DNA from: Peptococcaceae bacterium UBA4068
GTDB taxonomy: Bacteria > Bacillota > Dehalobacteriia > UBA4068
DNA length: 64,000 nt
Assembly (NCBI GenBank): GCA_002382665.1
Contig: DFZA01000007.1
Span: forward strand, 152,538-216,537
Direction of reading: 5' to 3'
Part shown: piece after piece, positions 26,022-34,793 of the stretch
Layout: every line of letters begins with the position of its first letter
Numbering within the stretch: the stretch's first letter is position 1
Program-made: the position numbers and the translations under genes
The notes under the pieces: generated by a model
Seen by the model: only the letters and a program-made list of their open reading frames with translations
Database searches by the model: none
Told to the model about the DNA's origin: nothing

Positions 26022-26870
26022 TTATAAACACAATATTAGTTCACGAACTATCTTACAGGCCACCGCAGTAGAAACACCGCTGGTATCATAATCAGGAGCT
26101 AATTCCGTAACATCGCAGCCGACAACGTTTGTATCTTTACAGACCAGAAAGACCGCCTCCAACAACTGGGAGAAACTGACTCCGCCTGCCTCAGGCGTAC
26201 CAGTACCGGACATGATTGATGGGTCAAGCACATCCAGATCAAGCGTAAAATATACGGGTTTTCCCTTCAGAGATGCGACTGTTTCTTTTAAACCATCGAA
26301 ATCAAACTTTCTGGTTGATACATGGCTTTTGCCCCAAATGAACTCTTCTCTGTCTCCGGAACGGATGCCAAATTGGAAAATCCGTCCGTCACCGATCATA
26401 TCCCAACATCGGCGTAATACACAAGCATGAGACAACTGAGTACCAAAAAAACTATCCCTTAAATCTGCGTGAGCGTCAAAATGAATAATATTTAAATCGG
26501 CATAACGTTTAGCTACCGCCTCTACTGCACCTGCTGTCACAAGATGTTCTCCGCCCAGCATCAGCGGTATTTTCCCATCAGAGAGTATGATCTCAGTCCT
26601 TTCGCGGATAGCCGCCAAAGAAAGCTGCGAATCGCCAAAACATAATTCCAGATCACCGCTATCAAATACCTGTACTTCCTTAATATCTTTATCTAAATAT
26701 GGGCTATAGGTTTCCAACCCGATCGATTCGCTCCTGATCGCTCGACTACCAAAACGGCAACCTGGACGGTATGATGTGGTGGAATCAAACGGCGCGCCAA
26801 ATATAACTATCTTTGCCTGATCATATTCGGCATCACAACTAAGGAAGGTTTCAATATTTTTTTTCAACAT
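26022..26870 (-). CDS. speB: Agmatinase (or aminopropylagmatinase)
   Basis: 282 residues, ureohydrolase family. Hydrolyses agmatine to putrescine and urea. The manganese ligands are visible in LMLGGEHLVTAG, FDAHADLRDSF and TLDLDVLDPS. Starts inside the 3' end of speE (20-base overlap). Because it neighbours speE, hydrolysis of N1-aminopropylagmatine is an alternative activity. Confidence 0.94.
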   Translation of the reverse strand: MLKKNIETFLSCDAEYDQAKIVIFGAPFDSTTSYRPGCRFGSRAIRSESIGLETYSPYLDKDIKEVQVFDSGDLELCFGDSQLSLAAIRERTEIILSDGKIPLMLGGEHLVTAGAVEAVAKRYADLNIIHFDAHADLRDSFFGTQLSHACVLRRCWDMIGDGRIFQFGIRSGDREEFIWGKSHVSTRKFDFDGLKETVASLKGKPVYFTLDLDVLDPSIMSGTGTPEAGGVSFSQLLEAVFLVCKDTNVVGCDVTELAPDYDTSGVSTAVACKIVRELILCL

Positions 26871-27711
26871 TTTTTAAAAACTCCTCGACATAAGCAGGCA
26901 GCGCAAAAGCACCGACATGCAGATTTGTTGTATAATATCTTGTTTTAATACCGAGTTTGTTCCAATCGGCGGCCTGCAAATCATGAACCGGATGATACTT
27001 TTTGGAGGCAAAACCAAATAACCAATGGCCGGACGGATAAGTCGGTATATGCGCCTGATAGAGACGGCTGATAGGAAAATTTTCAATAATGTGTTGGTGC
27101 GCCAATTGACAAGCTTTGGCATCCTCAGTATAGAACGGGCTTTCATGCTGATTAACCATAATACCATCATCATGCAAAGCCTTGTAGCAATTGCCATAAA
27201 ACTCTCTGGTAAACAAGCCCTCGCCGGGGCCGAAAGGATCGGTTGAATCAACAATAATCAAATCATATATGTCCTTCTTGGAACGCATGAATTTTAATCC
27301 GTCTTCAAAATAAATATTAACGCGTGGATCGTCTAATTTCCCTGCCGTTTGCGGCAGATACTGTCGGCAGACTTCGACTACCAGCGGATCGATTTCCGCG
27401 ACATCTATTTTCTTAATTGTATCATAACGGGTCAGCTCACGGATAACGCCGCCATCGCCGCCGCCAATCACCAGAACATGTTCGACTGCAGGATGAACAG
27501 ACATCGGCACATGCGTCATCATCTCATGATAAATGAATTCATCCTTTTCGGTCAGCATGATGTAACCGTCCAATATCAGAATACGGCCAAACTCTTTGGA
27601 TTCAAATACGTCAATGCGTTGAAAGTCACTCTGACCGTAATAAAGCTGTCGCTCTACCCTGATAGAAAACTTGACATTGGGCGTATGCCGTTCGGAAAAC
27701 CATAATTCCAC
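26851..27711 (-). CDS. speE: Spermidine synthase (aminopropyltransferase)
   Basis: 286 residues. Transfers an aminopropyl group from decarboxylated S-adenosylmethionine to putrescine or agmatine. Motifs are LYYGQSDFQRIDVFES, LVIGGGDGGVIREL, IDVAEIDPLVVEV and LIIVDSTDPFGPGEGLF. Start is GTG at 27711 with AAGGAGT upstream. No speD (AdoMet decarboxylase) gene lies in the window, so its cosubstrate must come from elsewhere. Confidence 0.96.
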   Translation of the reverse strand: MELWFSERHTPNVKFSIRVERQLYYGQSDFQRIDVFESKEFGRILILDGYIMLTEKDEFIYHEMMTHVPMSVHPAVEHVLVIGGGDGGVIRELTRYDTIKKIDVAEIDPLVVEVCRQYLPQTAGKLDDPRVNIYFEDGLKFMRSKKDIYDLIIVDSTDPFGPGEGLFTREFYGNCYKALHDDGIMVNQHESPFYTEDAKACQLAHQHIIENFPISRLYQAHIPTYPSGHWLFGFASKKYHPVHDLQAADWNKLGIKTRYYTTNLHVGAFALPAYVEEFLKNVEKKY

Positions 27712-27715
27712 CGTT

Positions 27716-29170
27716 TTACACTCCTTTTAAGACATTCAATAATTCTATGCTGGGATCTTCCGATCCCGTCAACGAACAACCTTTCAATTTGGCATAGCGA
27801 ATATACGCCAATATCTGCTTGGTGATTCTTTCCCCCGGAGCCAAAACAGGAATTCCCGGCGGATAGCACATGACAAATTCACTGCAAATCCTGCCTTCAG
27901 TTTCTTCAATCGGCACTGACTCTTTAGGAGCATAAAATGCTTCCTGCGGCGTAACAACAACCAGAGGATCAATATACTCCTGCGAAAGCAAGCCGGTTTT
28001 ATCCCTCTGATACCTACGCCGGACTTCGGAAAGAGCGCTTACCAACCGCTCGACATCCTGTTTACGGTCACCTATAGAAATATAGGCTAAAATATTACCA
28101 ATATCGCCAAACTCAATTTGGATATTATATTCATCACGCAAAATATCGTAAACTTCGATACCTGCCAAACCAATATCAAGAGTGTTGACGGAAAGCTTAG
28201 TAACATCATAATCAAAAATACTGCTGCCATTATTCAATTCCCGTGAATAAGCATAATAATCGCCGATGGCGTTTATCTCCGCGCGCGCATATTCCGCCAA
28301 ATCCACAACTCTGGCAAATTCCTCTCTTCCTCTTAACGCCAGATTGCGGCGAGAAATATCCAGGCTGGCCAATAATAAATATGAGCTACTGGTTGTTTGC
28401 GTTAAATTAATGATCTGTCTGACATAACCGGCGTTAACTTCATTGCCAATCAGTAAATAAGAGCTTTGGGTCAGACTGCCGCCGGATTTATGCATACTGA
28501 CAGCAGCCATATCGGCGCCGGCAGCCATAGCAGACACAGGCAGCCCGTCGCCAAAATAGAAATGGGTGCCATGCGCCTCATCAACCAAAACTGACATGTT
28601 ATGACGATGAGCTAAATCCACTATCGATCTTAAATCTGAGCAAATACCATAATAAGTAGGATTATTTACTAATACCGCTACTGCATCGGGATTGGATTTA
28701 ATTGCTTGCTCCAGTTGTTCTACGCTCATACCTAACGAAATGCCCAATCTCTGGTCAACATCAGGATTAACATAAACGGGCTTAGCGCCAGATAAGATCA
28801 GCGCATTAATGATGCTGCGATGAACATTGCGTGGCAAAATTATTTTATTCCCGCGTAGACAAACGGCAAGTATCATACTTTGCACCGCAGAAGTAGTACC
28901 GCCGACCATTAGGAAGGCATGAGCAGCACCGAAAGCCTCTGCTGCCAAATCCTCCGCCTCAGCAATCACCGAGACCGGATGGCAGAGGTTATCAAGTGGT
29001 TTCATTGAATTGACATCGAGACTCACGCATTTTTCACCCAATAGTTCTACGAGCTCGCGATTGCCCCGCCCGCGTTTGTGTCCCGGCACATCAAAGGGTA
29101 CTACCCGCATTTGACGAAACCGATCCAAAGCCTCGTAAATAGGCGCACTGGTCTGTGGTAGTTTTGCCAT
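27716..29170 (-). CDS. speA: Arginine decarboxylase (fold I Orn/Lys/Arg decarboxylase)
   Basis: 484 residues, the short Gram-positive SpeA type of the aspartate aminotransferase fold. Makes agmatine from arginine. The PLP lysine lies in SMHKSGGSLTQSSYLL; VPFDVPGHKRGRGN and VDEAHGTHFYFGDG are also typical. Lysine decarboxylase activity cannot be excluded, but the adjacent agmatinase supports arginine. First gene of the polyamine operon, preceded by a terminator-containing leader. Confidence 0.93.
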   Translation of the reverse strand: MAKLPQTSAPIYEALDRFRQMRVVPFDVPGHKRGRGNRELVELLGEKCVSLDVNSMKPLDNLCHPVSVIAEAEDLAAEAFGAAHAFLMVGGTTSAVQSMILAVCLRGNKIILPRNVHRSIINALILSGAKPVYVNPDVDQRLGISLGMSVEQLEQAIKSNPDAVAVLVNNPTYYGICSDLRSIVDLAHRHNMSVLVDEAHGTHFYFGDGLPVSAMAAGADMAAVSMHKSGGSLTQSSYLLIGNEVNAGYVRQIINLTQTTSSSYLLLASLDISRRNLALRGREEFARVVDLAEYARAEINAIGDYYAYSRELNNGSSIFDYDVTKLSVNTLDIGLAGIEVYDILRDEYNIQIEFGDIGNILAYISIGDRKQDVERLVSALSEVRRRYQRDKTGLLSQEYIDPLVVVTPQEAFYAPKESVPIEETEGRICSEFVMCYPPGIPVLAPGERITKQILAYIRYAKLKGCSLTGSEDPSIELLNVLKGV

Positions 29171-29183
29171 TTCTCAATACCTC

Positions 29184-29228
29184 AAAAAACAAAAAATGCA
29201 AGTAAGTGGCATAATGCACTTTACTTGC
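29184..29228 (-). terminator. Terminator hairpin directly before speA (attenuator)
   Basis: On the minus strand GCAAGTAAAGTG / CACTTACTTGC (one bulge) with a short loop is followed by ATTTTTTGTTTTTTG and then the speA ribosome-binding site TGAGGT. Since spoVT has its own terminator further up, this hairpin acts on the speA leader transcript. Confidence 0.75.
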
Positions 29229-29229
29229 G

Positions 29230-29605
29230 TTGTATTCCCTTTTTTCTGATTTTTAATATAGCGAGATATCAAAACAAAGATCATCACTATTAAACATATA
29301 TAAAAAACAGATTAAGGATTCAGAGTCTATATAGCAAATATTTTACTTTTACTACTCTTATTGACAGTTTCACAAGTATTGTGAGCTATATGCCCACTGG
29401 TTATGAAGTAACCAACTTATAAAATTCGAGCTTTTAACTCAATCAATAAGGCAACTTAGTTGCCAATCGGCAGTTGACCCGGCTGTCCGTATGGCCTTAA
29501 CCTTATATTATTAAGGTGGTCAAAAAATATTTGCATGGAAAGACGAATCAAAGTCTGTTTCCCATGTGGTTAATAGTCTACCATAATGCGATTTAATAGT
29601 CAACA
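29230..29605 (-). ncRNA. Long structured leader of the polyamine operon (candidate riboswitch)
   Basis: A promoter TTGACT-N17-TAGACT (minus strand, near 29577-29605) starts a leader of roughly 390 bases before speA. It contains many hairpins: CATGG..AAAGAC type at 29533-29565, CCTTAA/TTAAGG, GCC..CGG..CAG / CTG..CCG..GGC with loop CCGGGTCAA, GGCAAC/GTTGCC (sharing GGC with the previous stem), GGTTA/TAACC, GTGGGC/GCTCAC and CACAA/TTGTG. The loop GGGTCAA can pair with TTGACC upstream as a pseudoknot. No known riboswitch class was recognised. Confidence 0.5.
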
Positions 29606-29664
29606 AATTGTTATTAGATCAGATATAAACAGTCAATTTTAGCAGGATGATTATAATGATGAAA

Positions 29665-29690
29665 CGTAAAAGGGCCGCTGCAGGCGGCCC
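29665..29690 (-). terminator. Intrinsic terminator of spoVT
   Basis: Minus-strand stem GGGCCGC / GCGGCCC with loop CTGCA followed by TTTTACG, 22 bases after the spoVT stop. Confidence 0.85.
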
Positions 29691-29712
29691 AAATAAATAA
29701 ATTTAATCAATA

Positions 29713-30285
29713 TTATTGCTCTATTTGTTTTGCCATTACTCCGGCCGCCGATTGAGCAACTTTACGTTCCAAATCGCCCAACTCGGTACCGCCTTCTTTA
29801 TCGCAAATTACTACCGCGCCAATGGGGTCGCCTTGAGATACTATCGGCATTACCATTTCACTATAAAACCGATAACTTTCTTCACCGTTGTCCTCGGCAA
29901 CAATGCTGCCTCCCGTGTGCTGGGTGCCACTGTTGCGGTAATTTGTAATCATCGGTTTTCGCTGCTCCATCGATTTTTCGACCATAGAGCCAATACCTTT
30001 GCCTAAAAAATCCTTCTTGGACGCGCCGCTGACGGCAATAATTGTGTCGCGGTCGGTAATAAATACTGTTTTCCCCAATGCATCATATATGGCGTCGGCA
30101 TATTCACGGGCAAATGTAGCCAGTTCGCCAATGGGCGAATATTTTTTAAGGATAATTTCGCCTTCACGATCAACAAATATTTCTAAGGGATCGCCGCAAC
30201 GAATCCTCAGGTTGCGTCGGATTTCTTTTGGTATTACCACTCGGCCAAGGTCATCTATACGGCGCACAATTCCTGTTGCTTTCAT
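29713..30285 (-). CDS. spoVT: Stage V sporulation protein T
   Basis: 190 residues. N-terminal AbrB/MazE-type swapped-hairpin DNA-binding domain (1-50: MKATGIVRRIDDLGRVVIPK, EIRRNLRIRCGDPLEIFVD). C-terminal GAF domain (about 55-185) with VFITDRDTIIAVSGASKKD and MPIVSQGDPIGAVVICDK. Regulates late forespore genes in Bacillus. RBS GGAGG lies upstream of ATG. Single-gene unit with its own terminator. Confidence 0.95.
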   Translation of the reverse strand: MKATGIVRRIDDLGRVVIPKEIRRNLRIRCGDPLEIFVDREGEIILKKYSPIGELATFAREYADAIYDALGKTVFITDRDTIIAVSGASKKDFLGKGIGSMVEKSMEQRKPMITNYRNSGTQHTGGSIVAEDNGEESYRFYSEMVMPIVSQGDPIGAVVICDKEGGTELGDLERKVAQSAAGVMAKQIEQ

Positions 30286-30483
30286 AAAATTCCTCCATCG
30301 GCAGTTTATTGAAACTCATAGCTTATTGTTTGCCGAAAAAAGGATATTATGCAAATGTATGTTAGCTTTTTCAGCATTTAAATACTTTTGATCTAATTTA
30401 AACTAGTATAAAAATTTTCATGAAATGAATAAATGGATTAATATGGATAAATCGTATTATAAATGAATACAAAAAAATATCTC

Positions 30484-30572
30484 CGAAATGGCAAACTTGG
30501 CGAAAGCCAGGGACGCAAAGCTTAGGGTCTAAGGGCAGTCTTGATGATGCCTATGACAGCCGGTTGCCGAAG
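30484..30572 (+). ncRNA. Cyclic di-GMP-I riboswitch (GEMM-I)
   Basis: Hallmarks in order: ATGGCAAAC, GAAA tetraloop hairpin TTGGCGAAAGCCA, the conserved GGGACGCAAAGC, second hairpin with CTTAGGGTCTAAG and a receptor region, then GACAGCCGGTTGCCG that pairs back with ATGGCAAAC. It lies upstream of a terminator and of a secreted-protein gene, so it probably controls transcription of that gene by c-di-GMP. Confidence 0.93.
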
Positions 30573-30593
30573 AGAGTCGCAGAAATTTTAGCT

Positions 30594-30622
30594 GTGCGCT
30601 CTTTTGGACGCACATTTTTTTT
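30594..30622 (+). terminator. Expression-platform terminator of the c-di-GMP riboswitch
   Basis: Stem tgtgcg / cgcaca with a loop of about 10 bases followed by eight T, about 20 bases after the aptamer and before the RBS of the next gene. Whether ligand turns expression on or off cannot be told by eye. Confidence 0.85.
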
Positions 30623-30649
30623 CGGAGCAAAAAGAAAGGATGAAGAAAA

Positions 30650-31642
30650 ATGAAAAAATTACTTGTACTCGTATTAGCCTTAGCACTGGTATTATCGTTT
30701 TCCATTACAGCATTGGCCGCTGGCAACGGTAATGGTCATGGTAATGGCACCAGCAACGGTAATGGCAATAATGCCATTACTGAAAATGTTGATACCACCA
30801 TAACCGATGAAAATACTCCGAACGGACAGCAAAACAAAGAGGAAAACGCATTAAAGAAAGCATTTAAATTAGAACTTAACCAGGAAAAGAAGGCGCTTCA
30901 GCAACAGAAATGCGATCTGGAAGCACAGATTTTATCTTTACAATTAGAATATAATGCGGCGATAGCTGCCGGCGATCCTGACGGTACCGCTGCTGCTATT
31001 CTTGAAAGTATCAATACTCTGGAATCACAAATAGCAGGTTTACAGGCACAAATCAAAGAAACCATCAACGAAAGATTTATGGTGACGAAAACCATGTATA
31101 CGGCTGAAGAGCTGGCGCAATTTGAGAACGCAGACGCTCTTATCGAACAAATGTATGCGGATGCATACACCCTGGAAGCCGGCAGCATAACAGTTAAAAA
31201 CAATATTATTAAACTTGAAGCTCCCGCATATATCAAAGGCGGTGTGACATTGATCCCGGTCAGAACCATTACCGAAGAACTTGGCGCCACTGTTGATTAT
31301 GATACAGAAAACAAAACTGTTACCGTTAGCTTAAATAATACTATTGTTGTATTTGCTATCGGTAGCACTACCGTAACTATTGACGGTACTGTAGTTGATA
31401 TGGCTCAACCGGCCAATATCACTTGCGGTAGGACATATATCCCGCTACGTTTCCTTGCCGAAACCTTTGGCCTCAATGTCACTTGGGATGATGAAAACGA
31501 AATTATCGACATTGATGGAGAAGAAATTACGGAAGATCCAATTGATGATCCAGTGGAAGACCCCGTGGAAGACCCCGTGGAAGACCCCGTGGATGATCCC
31601 GTGGATGATCCAGCTGATGGAGGAAGCGAAAATTCCATCTAG
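30650..31642 (+). CDS. Secreted stalk-domain (copper amine oxidase N-terminal-like) protein
   Basis: 330 residues. Signal peptide 1-23 (KKLLVLVLALALVLSFSITALA), Asn/Gly-rich NGNGHGNGTSNGNGN, then a coiled coil about 65-140. A stalk domain of the copper-amine-oxidase N1 type follows at about 181-288 (LIPVRTITEELGATVDYD, TYIPLRFLAETFGLNVTWD), then an acidic DPVE/DPVD repeat tail at about 293-325. Probably a cell-surface protein under c-di-GMP control, for instance for adhesion or biofilm; function unknown. Confidence 0.88.
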   Translation: MKKLLVLVLALALVLSFSITALAAGNGNGHGNGTSNGNGNNAITENVDTTITDENTPNGQQNKEENALKKAFKLELNQEKKALQQQKCDLEAQILSLQLEYNAAIAAGDPDGTAAAILESINTLESQIAGLQAQIKETINERFMVTKTMYTAEELAQFENADALIEQMYADAYTLEAGSITVKNNIIKLEAPAYIKGGVTLIPVRTITEELGATVDYDTENKTVTVSLNNTIVVFAIGSTTVTIDGTVVDMAQPANITCGRTYIPLRFLAETFGLNVTWDDENEIIDIDGEEITEDPIDDPVEDPVEDPVEDPVDDPVDDPADGGSENSI

Positions 31643-31677
31643 GATTCAATTTAATTTAAGTTTTATATTTTTATATA

Positions 31678-31708
31678 AAAAAGCCTTAGGTTCCTAAGGC
31701 TTTTTTAT
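31678..31708 (+). terminator. Intrinsic terminator after stalk-domain gene
   Basis: Stem aaaaagccttagg / cctaaggcttttt with loop tt, followed by more T. The following gap to 31810 shows nothing else. Confidence 0.9.
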
Positions 31709-31810
31709 TATAATTAAAATGTTTGAGTACACAGGGCTTTTAAAGACGCTTGATTCTTGGGAACGGCAAAAATAATGGAACGATTGATCATTCATACTAT
31801 TACCATTTTT

Positions 31811-32224
31811 TTAGCACTGAATATGCTGATAACCATTGATGGTACAGCCCCTGTTTGCAACAGCCTGCTGGGTTACCGCCTCACATTTTGTGCTGGCTTT
31901 GCCTCCCATAGTAAAAAATAAAGATACCTTTTTGCCCGGCGGCAATTGTTCCACCGTACTGTTAAAGGCAGGCGCCGGAAATCCGGCCCAGATCGGCGCA
32001 CCGATGACTATTTCGTCATAATCATTCAAATCAACACTAAGCGGTTCGATTTCTGTTTTTCGGTGTCCCATCGCTTGCGGACAACCAATAAGATACAAGT
32101 TGATTTTGCTGCGTCTTTTTTTCTCTTTTACCTCAACAATATCGGCATTATTTTGTTCTGCAATATGCTGCGCCTCTTTTTGTGTATTGCCGGAAACAGA
32201 ATAATATATAACCAGTTTTTTCAT
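31811..32224 (-). CDS. Small flavodoxin-like protein
   Basis: 137 residues. Flavodoxin start KKLVIYYSVSGNTQKEAQHIA with the FMN phosphate loop, then DEIVIGAPIWAGFPAPAFNS and VSLFFTMGGKAS. Probably FMN-binding electron carrier; partner unknown. Single gene with RBS GGTGAAC. Confidence 0.82.
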   Translation of the reverse strand: MKKLVIYYSVSGNTQKEAQHIAEQNNADIVEVKEKKRRSKINLYLIGCPQAMGHRKTEIEPLSVDLNDYDEIVIGAPIWAGFPAPAFNSTVEQLPPGKKVSLFFTMGGKASTKCEAVTQQAVANRGCTINGYQHIQC

Positions 32225-32328
32225 AAGTTCACCAGCTTTTTATTTTTAGTATACCATATTTTGCCAAATCAATTAACATTTATTCACAATAAAAATTAAG
32301 GGTTTTATTTTTAAGTTCAAATATACTA

Positions 32329-33393
32329 TTACTCCTTCATCCACAATGTTTTGAAATCATCCTTCATTGAAATCGGCGTCCAGCCATTTTCATGACAGGC
32401 ATTCAAAGACTTGTCAGCATCATACTCATATTCCCGTTTACTGTCATCATGTATTAATAAACCGGTGAATGTATGGTAGTTTTCATTGCTGTTAGTATAA
32501 TTAATCATCGGATAATCGCCGCTGCTGTTGCCAAAAGCCATCACCGGTCTTTTACCGATCTGTCTGTAAATATTATACACCTTGGCTGTATTAAAATTAA
32601 AGCCATAATATGTTCGCTGCCTTAACAACTCATCATCAACAGAGAATTTATGGCTATCCTGAAATTGGGTTGAACCATATAAATTTATATCGCTGCCAAT
32701 TATCTGACTGTAGGGCAAATCAAGTATACCTTTATTAGCGCCCCAGAGGGTTGTGCGTTCCGAACCTGATACAATATATACCGTAAAATCATTGTCTTCC
32801 AAGTAAGTGATCAATTCAAGCATCGGCTGGTAAAATGCATCCGACCAAGTCATATCAAAATTAGGATGCTTCGATGCCATGAAGTCCGAGACATAAGTAA
32901 TATAATCCTCAACCGGCATACCCTCAAAAGCGCCGCCCATTACCGCATAAAGCAGATCGGTACCAGACTTACTCAGCTCTGGATCATCAGCTAATTGCTG
33001 CTGTAGAGCACGGTAATTATCATAAAGAGCGTCGCCTTCATCGATCTTGCCATCCTTTATCAATTCTTCTACCCGATAAAAAGCAACAGCAACGCCCAAA
33101 ACGGTCGCCGTATCAGTACCTTCCGTGAGAATAGTGCCATCCTCATCAAAAACGGCTATCCGATCCTCGACCGGAATAAAATCTTCGCTATTCTCGTTTG
33201 TCACTGATTGCACATATTCTGTTATTGCTGATTTGGTTGGGGAATTTTCTGACCAGGAAACCAGTATTTGACTGGCATGAGTAGGTGTTTTTGCAAAGTA
33301 GTTCTCTTTGCATCCACCGGTAATAAGTATGCAAAGCACTAATAACGATACGAAAATCATCCATCGTATTTTTCTTAGATAACAAGGTTTCAC
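32329..33393 (-). CDS. Exported HAD-family phosphatase, probable lipoprotein
   Basis: 354 residues. N-terminal hydrophobic segment (about 11-26) ending ITGGCKEN, a somewhat irregular lipobox with Cys about 28, suggesting a membrane-anchored lipoprotein. HAD motifs are I AVFDEDGT (nucleophile Asp), II TVYIVSGSER and IV MAFGNSSGDYPM. Resembles exported phosphoserine-phosphatase-like HAD proteins; substrate unknown. The 272-bp gap up to 33665 contains only an imperfect inverted repeat near 33550-33598. Confidence 0.8.
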   Translation of the reverse strand: MKPCYLRKIRWMIFVSLLVLCILITGGCKENYFAKTPTHASQILVSWSENSPTKSAITEYVQSVTNENSEDFIPVEDRIAVFDEDGTILTEGTDTATVLGVAVAFYRVEELIKDGKIDEGDALYDNYRALQQQLADDPELSKSGTDLLYAVMGGAFEGMPVEDYITYVSDFMASKHPNFDMTWSDAFYQPMLELITYLEDNDFTVYIVSGSERTTLWGANKGILDLPYSQIIGSDINLYGSTQFQDSHKFSVDDELLRQRTYYGFNFNTAKVYNIYRQIGKRPVMAFGNSSGDYPMINYTNSNENYHTFTGLLIHDDSKREYEYDADKSLNACHENGWTPISMKDDFKTLWMKE

Positions 33394-33665
33394 CGGTTTT
33401 CACTTCCTTTATACTGCGTTATTAATAACCTGATAATTCTATGTTTATCACATAATAACGGTTTTAATACACAAAAATTTTAGCCGTATTAGCTACTGAC
33501 TTTTCCTCCCAGATCAACATGAACTTTAAACCTTTAGTAATACTTTTTTTGTCGTAGTACAACTAAGACAAAAAATCCCCGTCTTGTACAAGTGTCGTAT
33601 CAAAACGGAGATCAAAGCATTTTCGATTTCAATGAATGAATTATATTGGTTATATTAAAGGACAA

Positions 33666-34793
33666 TCATACGATTTTTTGACAATTCAGCGGAAGCGTTA
33701 CGATAAAGGCCGTGCTTTCATCGCTACTCTCTGCGGTTATAGCGCCTCCGTGAAGCTCGACTATCTCCTTGGCAATGGCAAGTCCAAGACCTGCTCCTCC
33801 GGTTGAACTGGTACGGGAGGAATCCAAACGGAAGAATTGTTCAAAGATACGTCCTAACTTTTCTGCAGGAATTGTCTTACCGTGGTTTTTAACGCATACA
33901 ATTACATGGTTATCCCTCTGTTGTAAAGAAATAGAAATATCCGTTCTGCTGTAGCTATAATTTACGGCGTTACAGATAAGGTTATTAAACACTCGCTCCA
34001 GCTTGTCCGGATCACAAACTATTACGACCTGCGGCACTAGCCGTATATCCCATGTCAGTTCTTTTTCCGCTAAAACAGGATTGAACTCAGAGGTTATCTG
34101 TTCGAGCATCCTACTCAGATTTACGCATTCCGGCTCAAGAGTCAAATGAGACAGGTTAAACCTTGTTATATCAAAAAATTCATTAATCAGAAATTCAAGA
34201 CGTTCCGCCTTATCCAGAGCAATGCCAGTATACTTCGCCCGTAATTCCTGCGAAATTTGCGGTTCGTCACTAAGCAAGGATAAATAACCGATGATACTGG
34301 TCAGCGGCGTTTTCAAGTCGTGAGCCAGATAAACGACCAGGTCATTTTTCCGCTGTTCGGCCTCCTTGGCAGCTATAGCGTTGCGCAACGCTTGCTCACG
34401 CACAGTATTCAACTCGTCTTGTACGTCTTTCATTGCATTGGGCAACACTATCATTTCGTCACTAGGATTGGCCAACTGTTCGGAAGCTGCTATAATTTCG
34501 TCCAGATAACGTAAGGGCTTTTGAAAAAAACGATAGGTAATTATCAACCAGCCCAGCAGCAGCACACCTGCTCCAAAAGCAAGTATATTGTTCTGAATCC
34601 AAGTCAGAAAGATATAAAGCGGACTGTACGGCTGCCATGTAAGCATGCTGCAAAACCACCATGCCAAGAAAACAAGCACGACAAACGCAGCTGCAAATCC
34701 GAGAAATGTCAAAATATACTGCCAAAAAAGCTGACGGGATATTCTGCTCCGGCGCACATTGTTTTGTTCAAGACGGGCCTTTCGATTACTCAA
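33666..34793 (-). CDS. vanS-like: VanS-like sensor histidine kinase
   Basis: 375 residues from the TTG at 34793, which overlaps the last codons of the regulator gene (as usual for two-component pairs) and has GGGGGG upstream. A longer open frame to 35081 lies entirely within the regulator gene and is unlikely. Two membrane segments (about 19-45 and 65-86) with a short outer loop; DHp domain AEQRKNDLVVYLAHDLKTPLTSII with phospho-His about 158. ATPase motifs are VFNNLICNAVNYS, FRLDSSRTSSTGGAGLGLAIAKEIV. The H-box and G-box regions look much closer to VanS than to generic kinases. Likely senses glycopeptide or wall damage and phosphorylates the partner regulator. Confidence 0.85.
   Translation of the reverse strand: MSNRKARLEQNNVRRSRISRQLFWQYILTFLGFAAAFVVLVFLAWWFCSMLTWQPYSPLYIFLTWIQNNILAFGAGVLLLGWLIITYRFFQKPLRYLDEIIAASEQLANPSDEMIVLPNAMKDVQDELNTVREQALRNAIAAKEAEQRKNDLVVYLAHDLKTPLTSIIGYLSLLSDEPQISQELRAKYTGIALDKAERLEFLINEFFDITRFNLSHLTLEPECVNLSRMLEQITSEFNPVLAEKELTWDIRLVPQVVIVCDPDKLERVFNNLICNAVNYSYSRTDISISLQQRDNHVIVCVKNHGKTIPAEKLGRIFEQFFRLDSSRTSSTGGAGLGLAIAKEIVELHGGAITAESSDESTAFIVTLPLNCQKIV

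Noticed and set aside
33545..33600. Terminator-like inverted repeat downstream of the VanS-like gene
   Set aside because: The stem is imperfect, and the T run lies in the loop rather than after the hairpin on the minus strand, so an intrinsic terminator cannot be supported.
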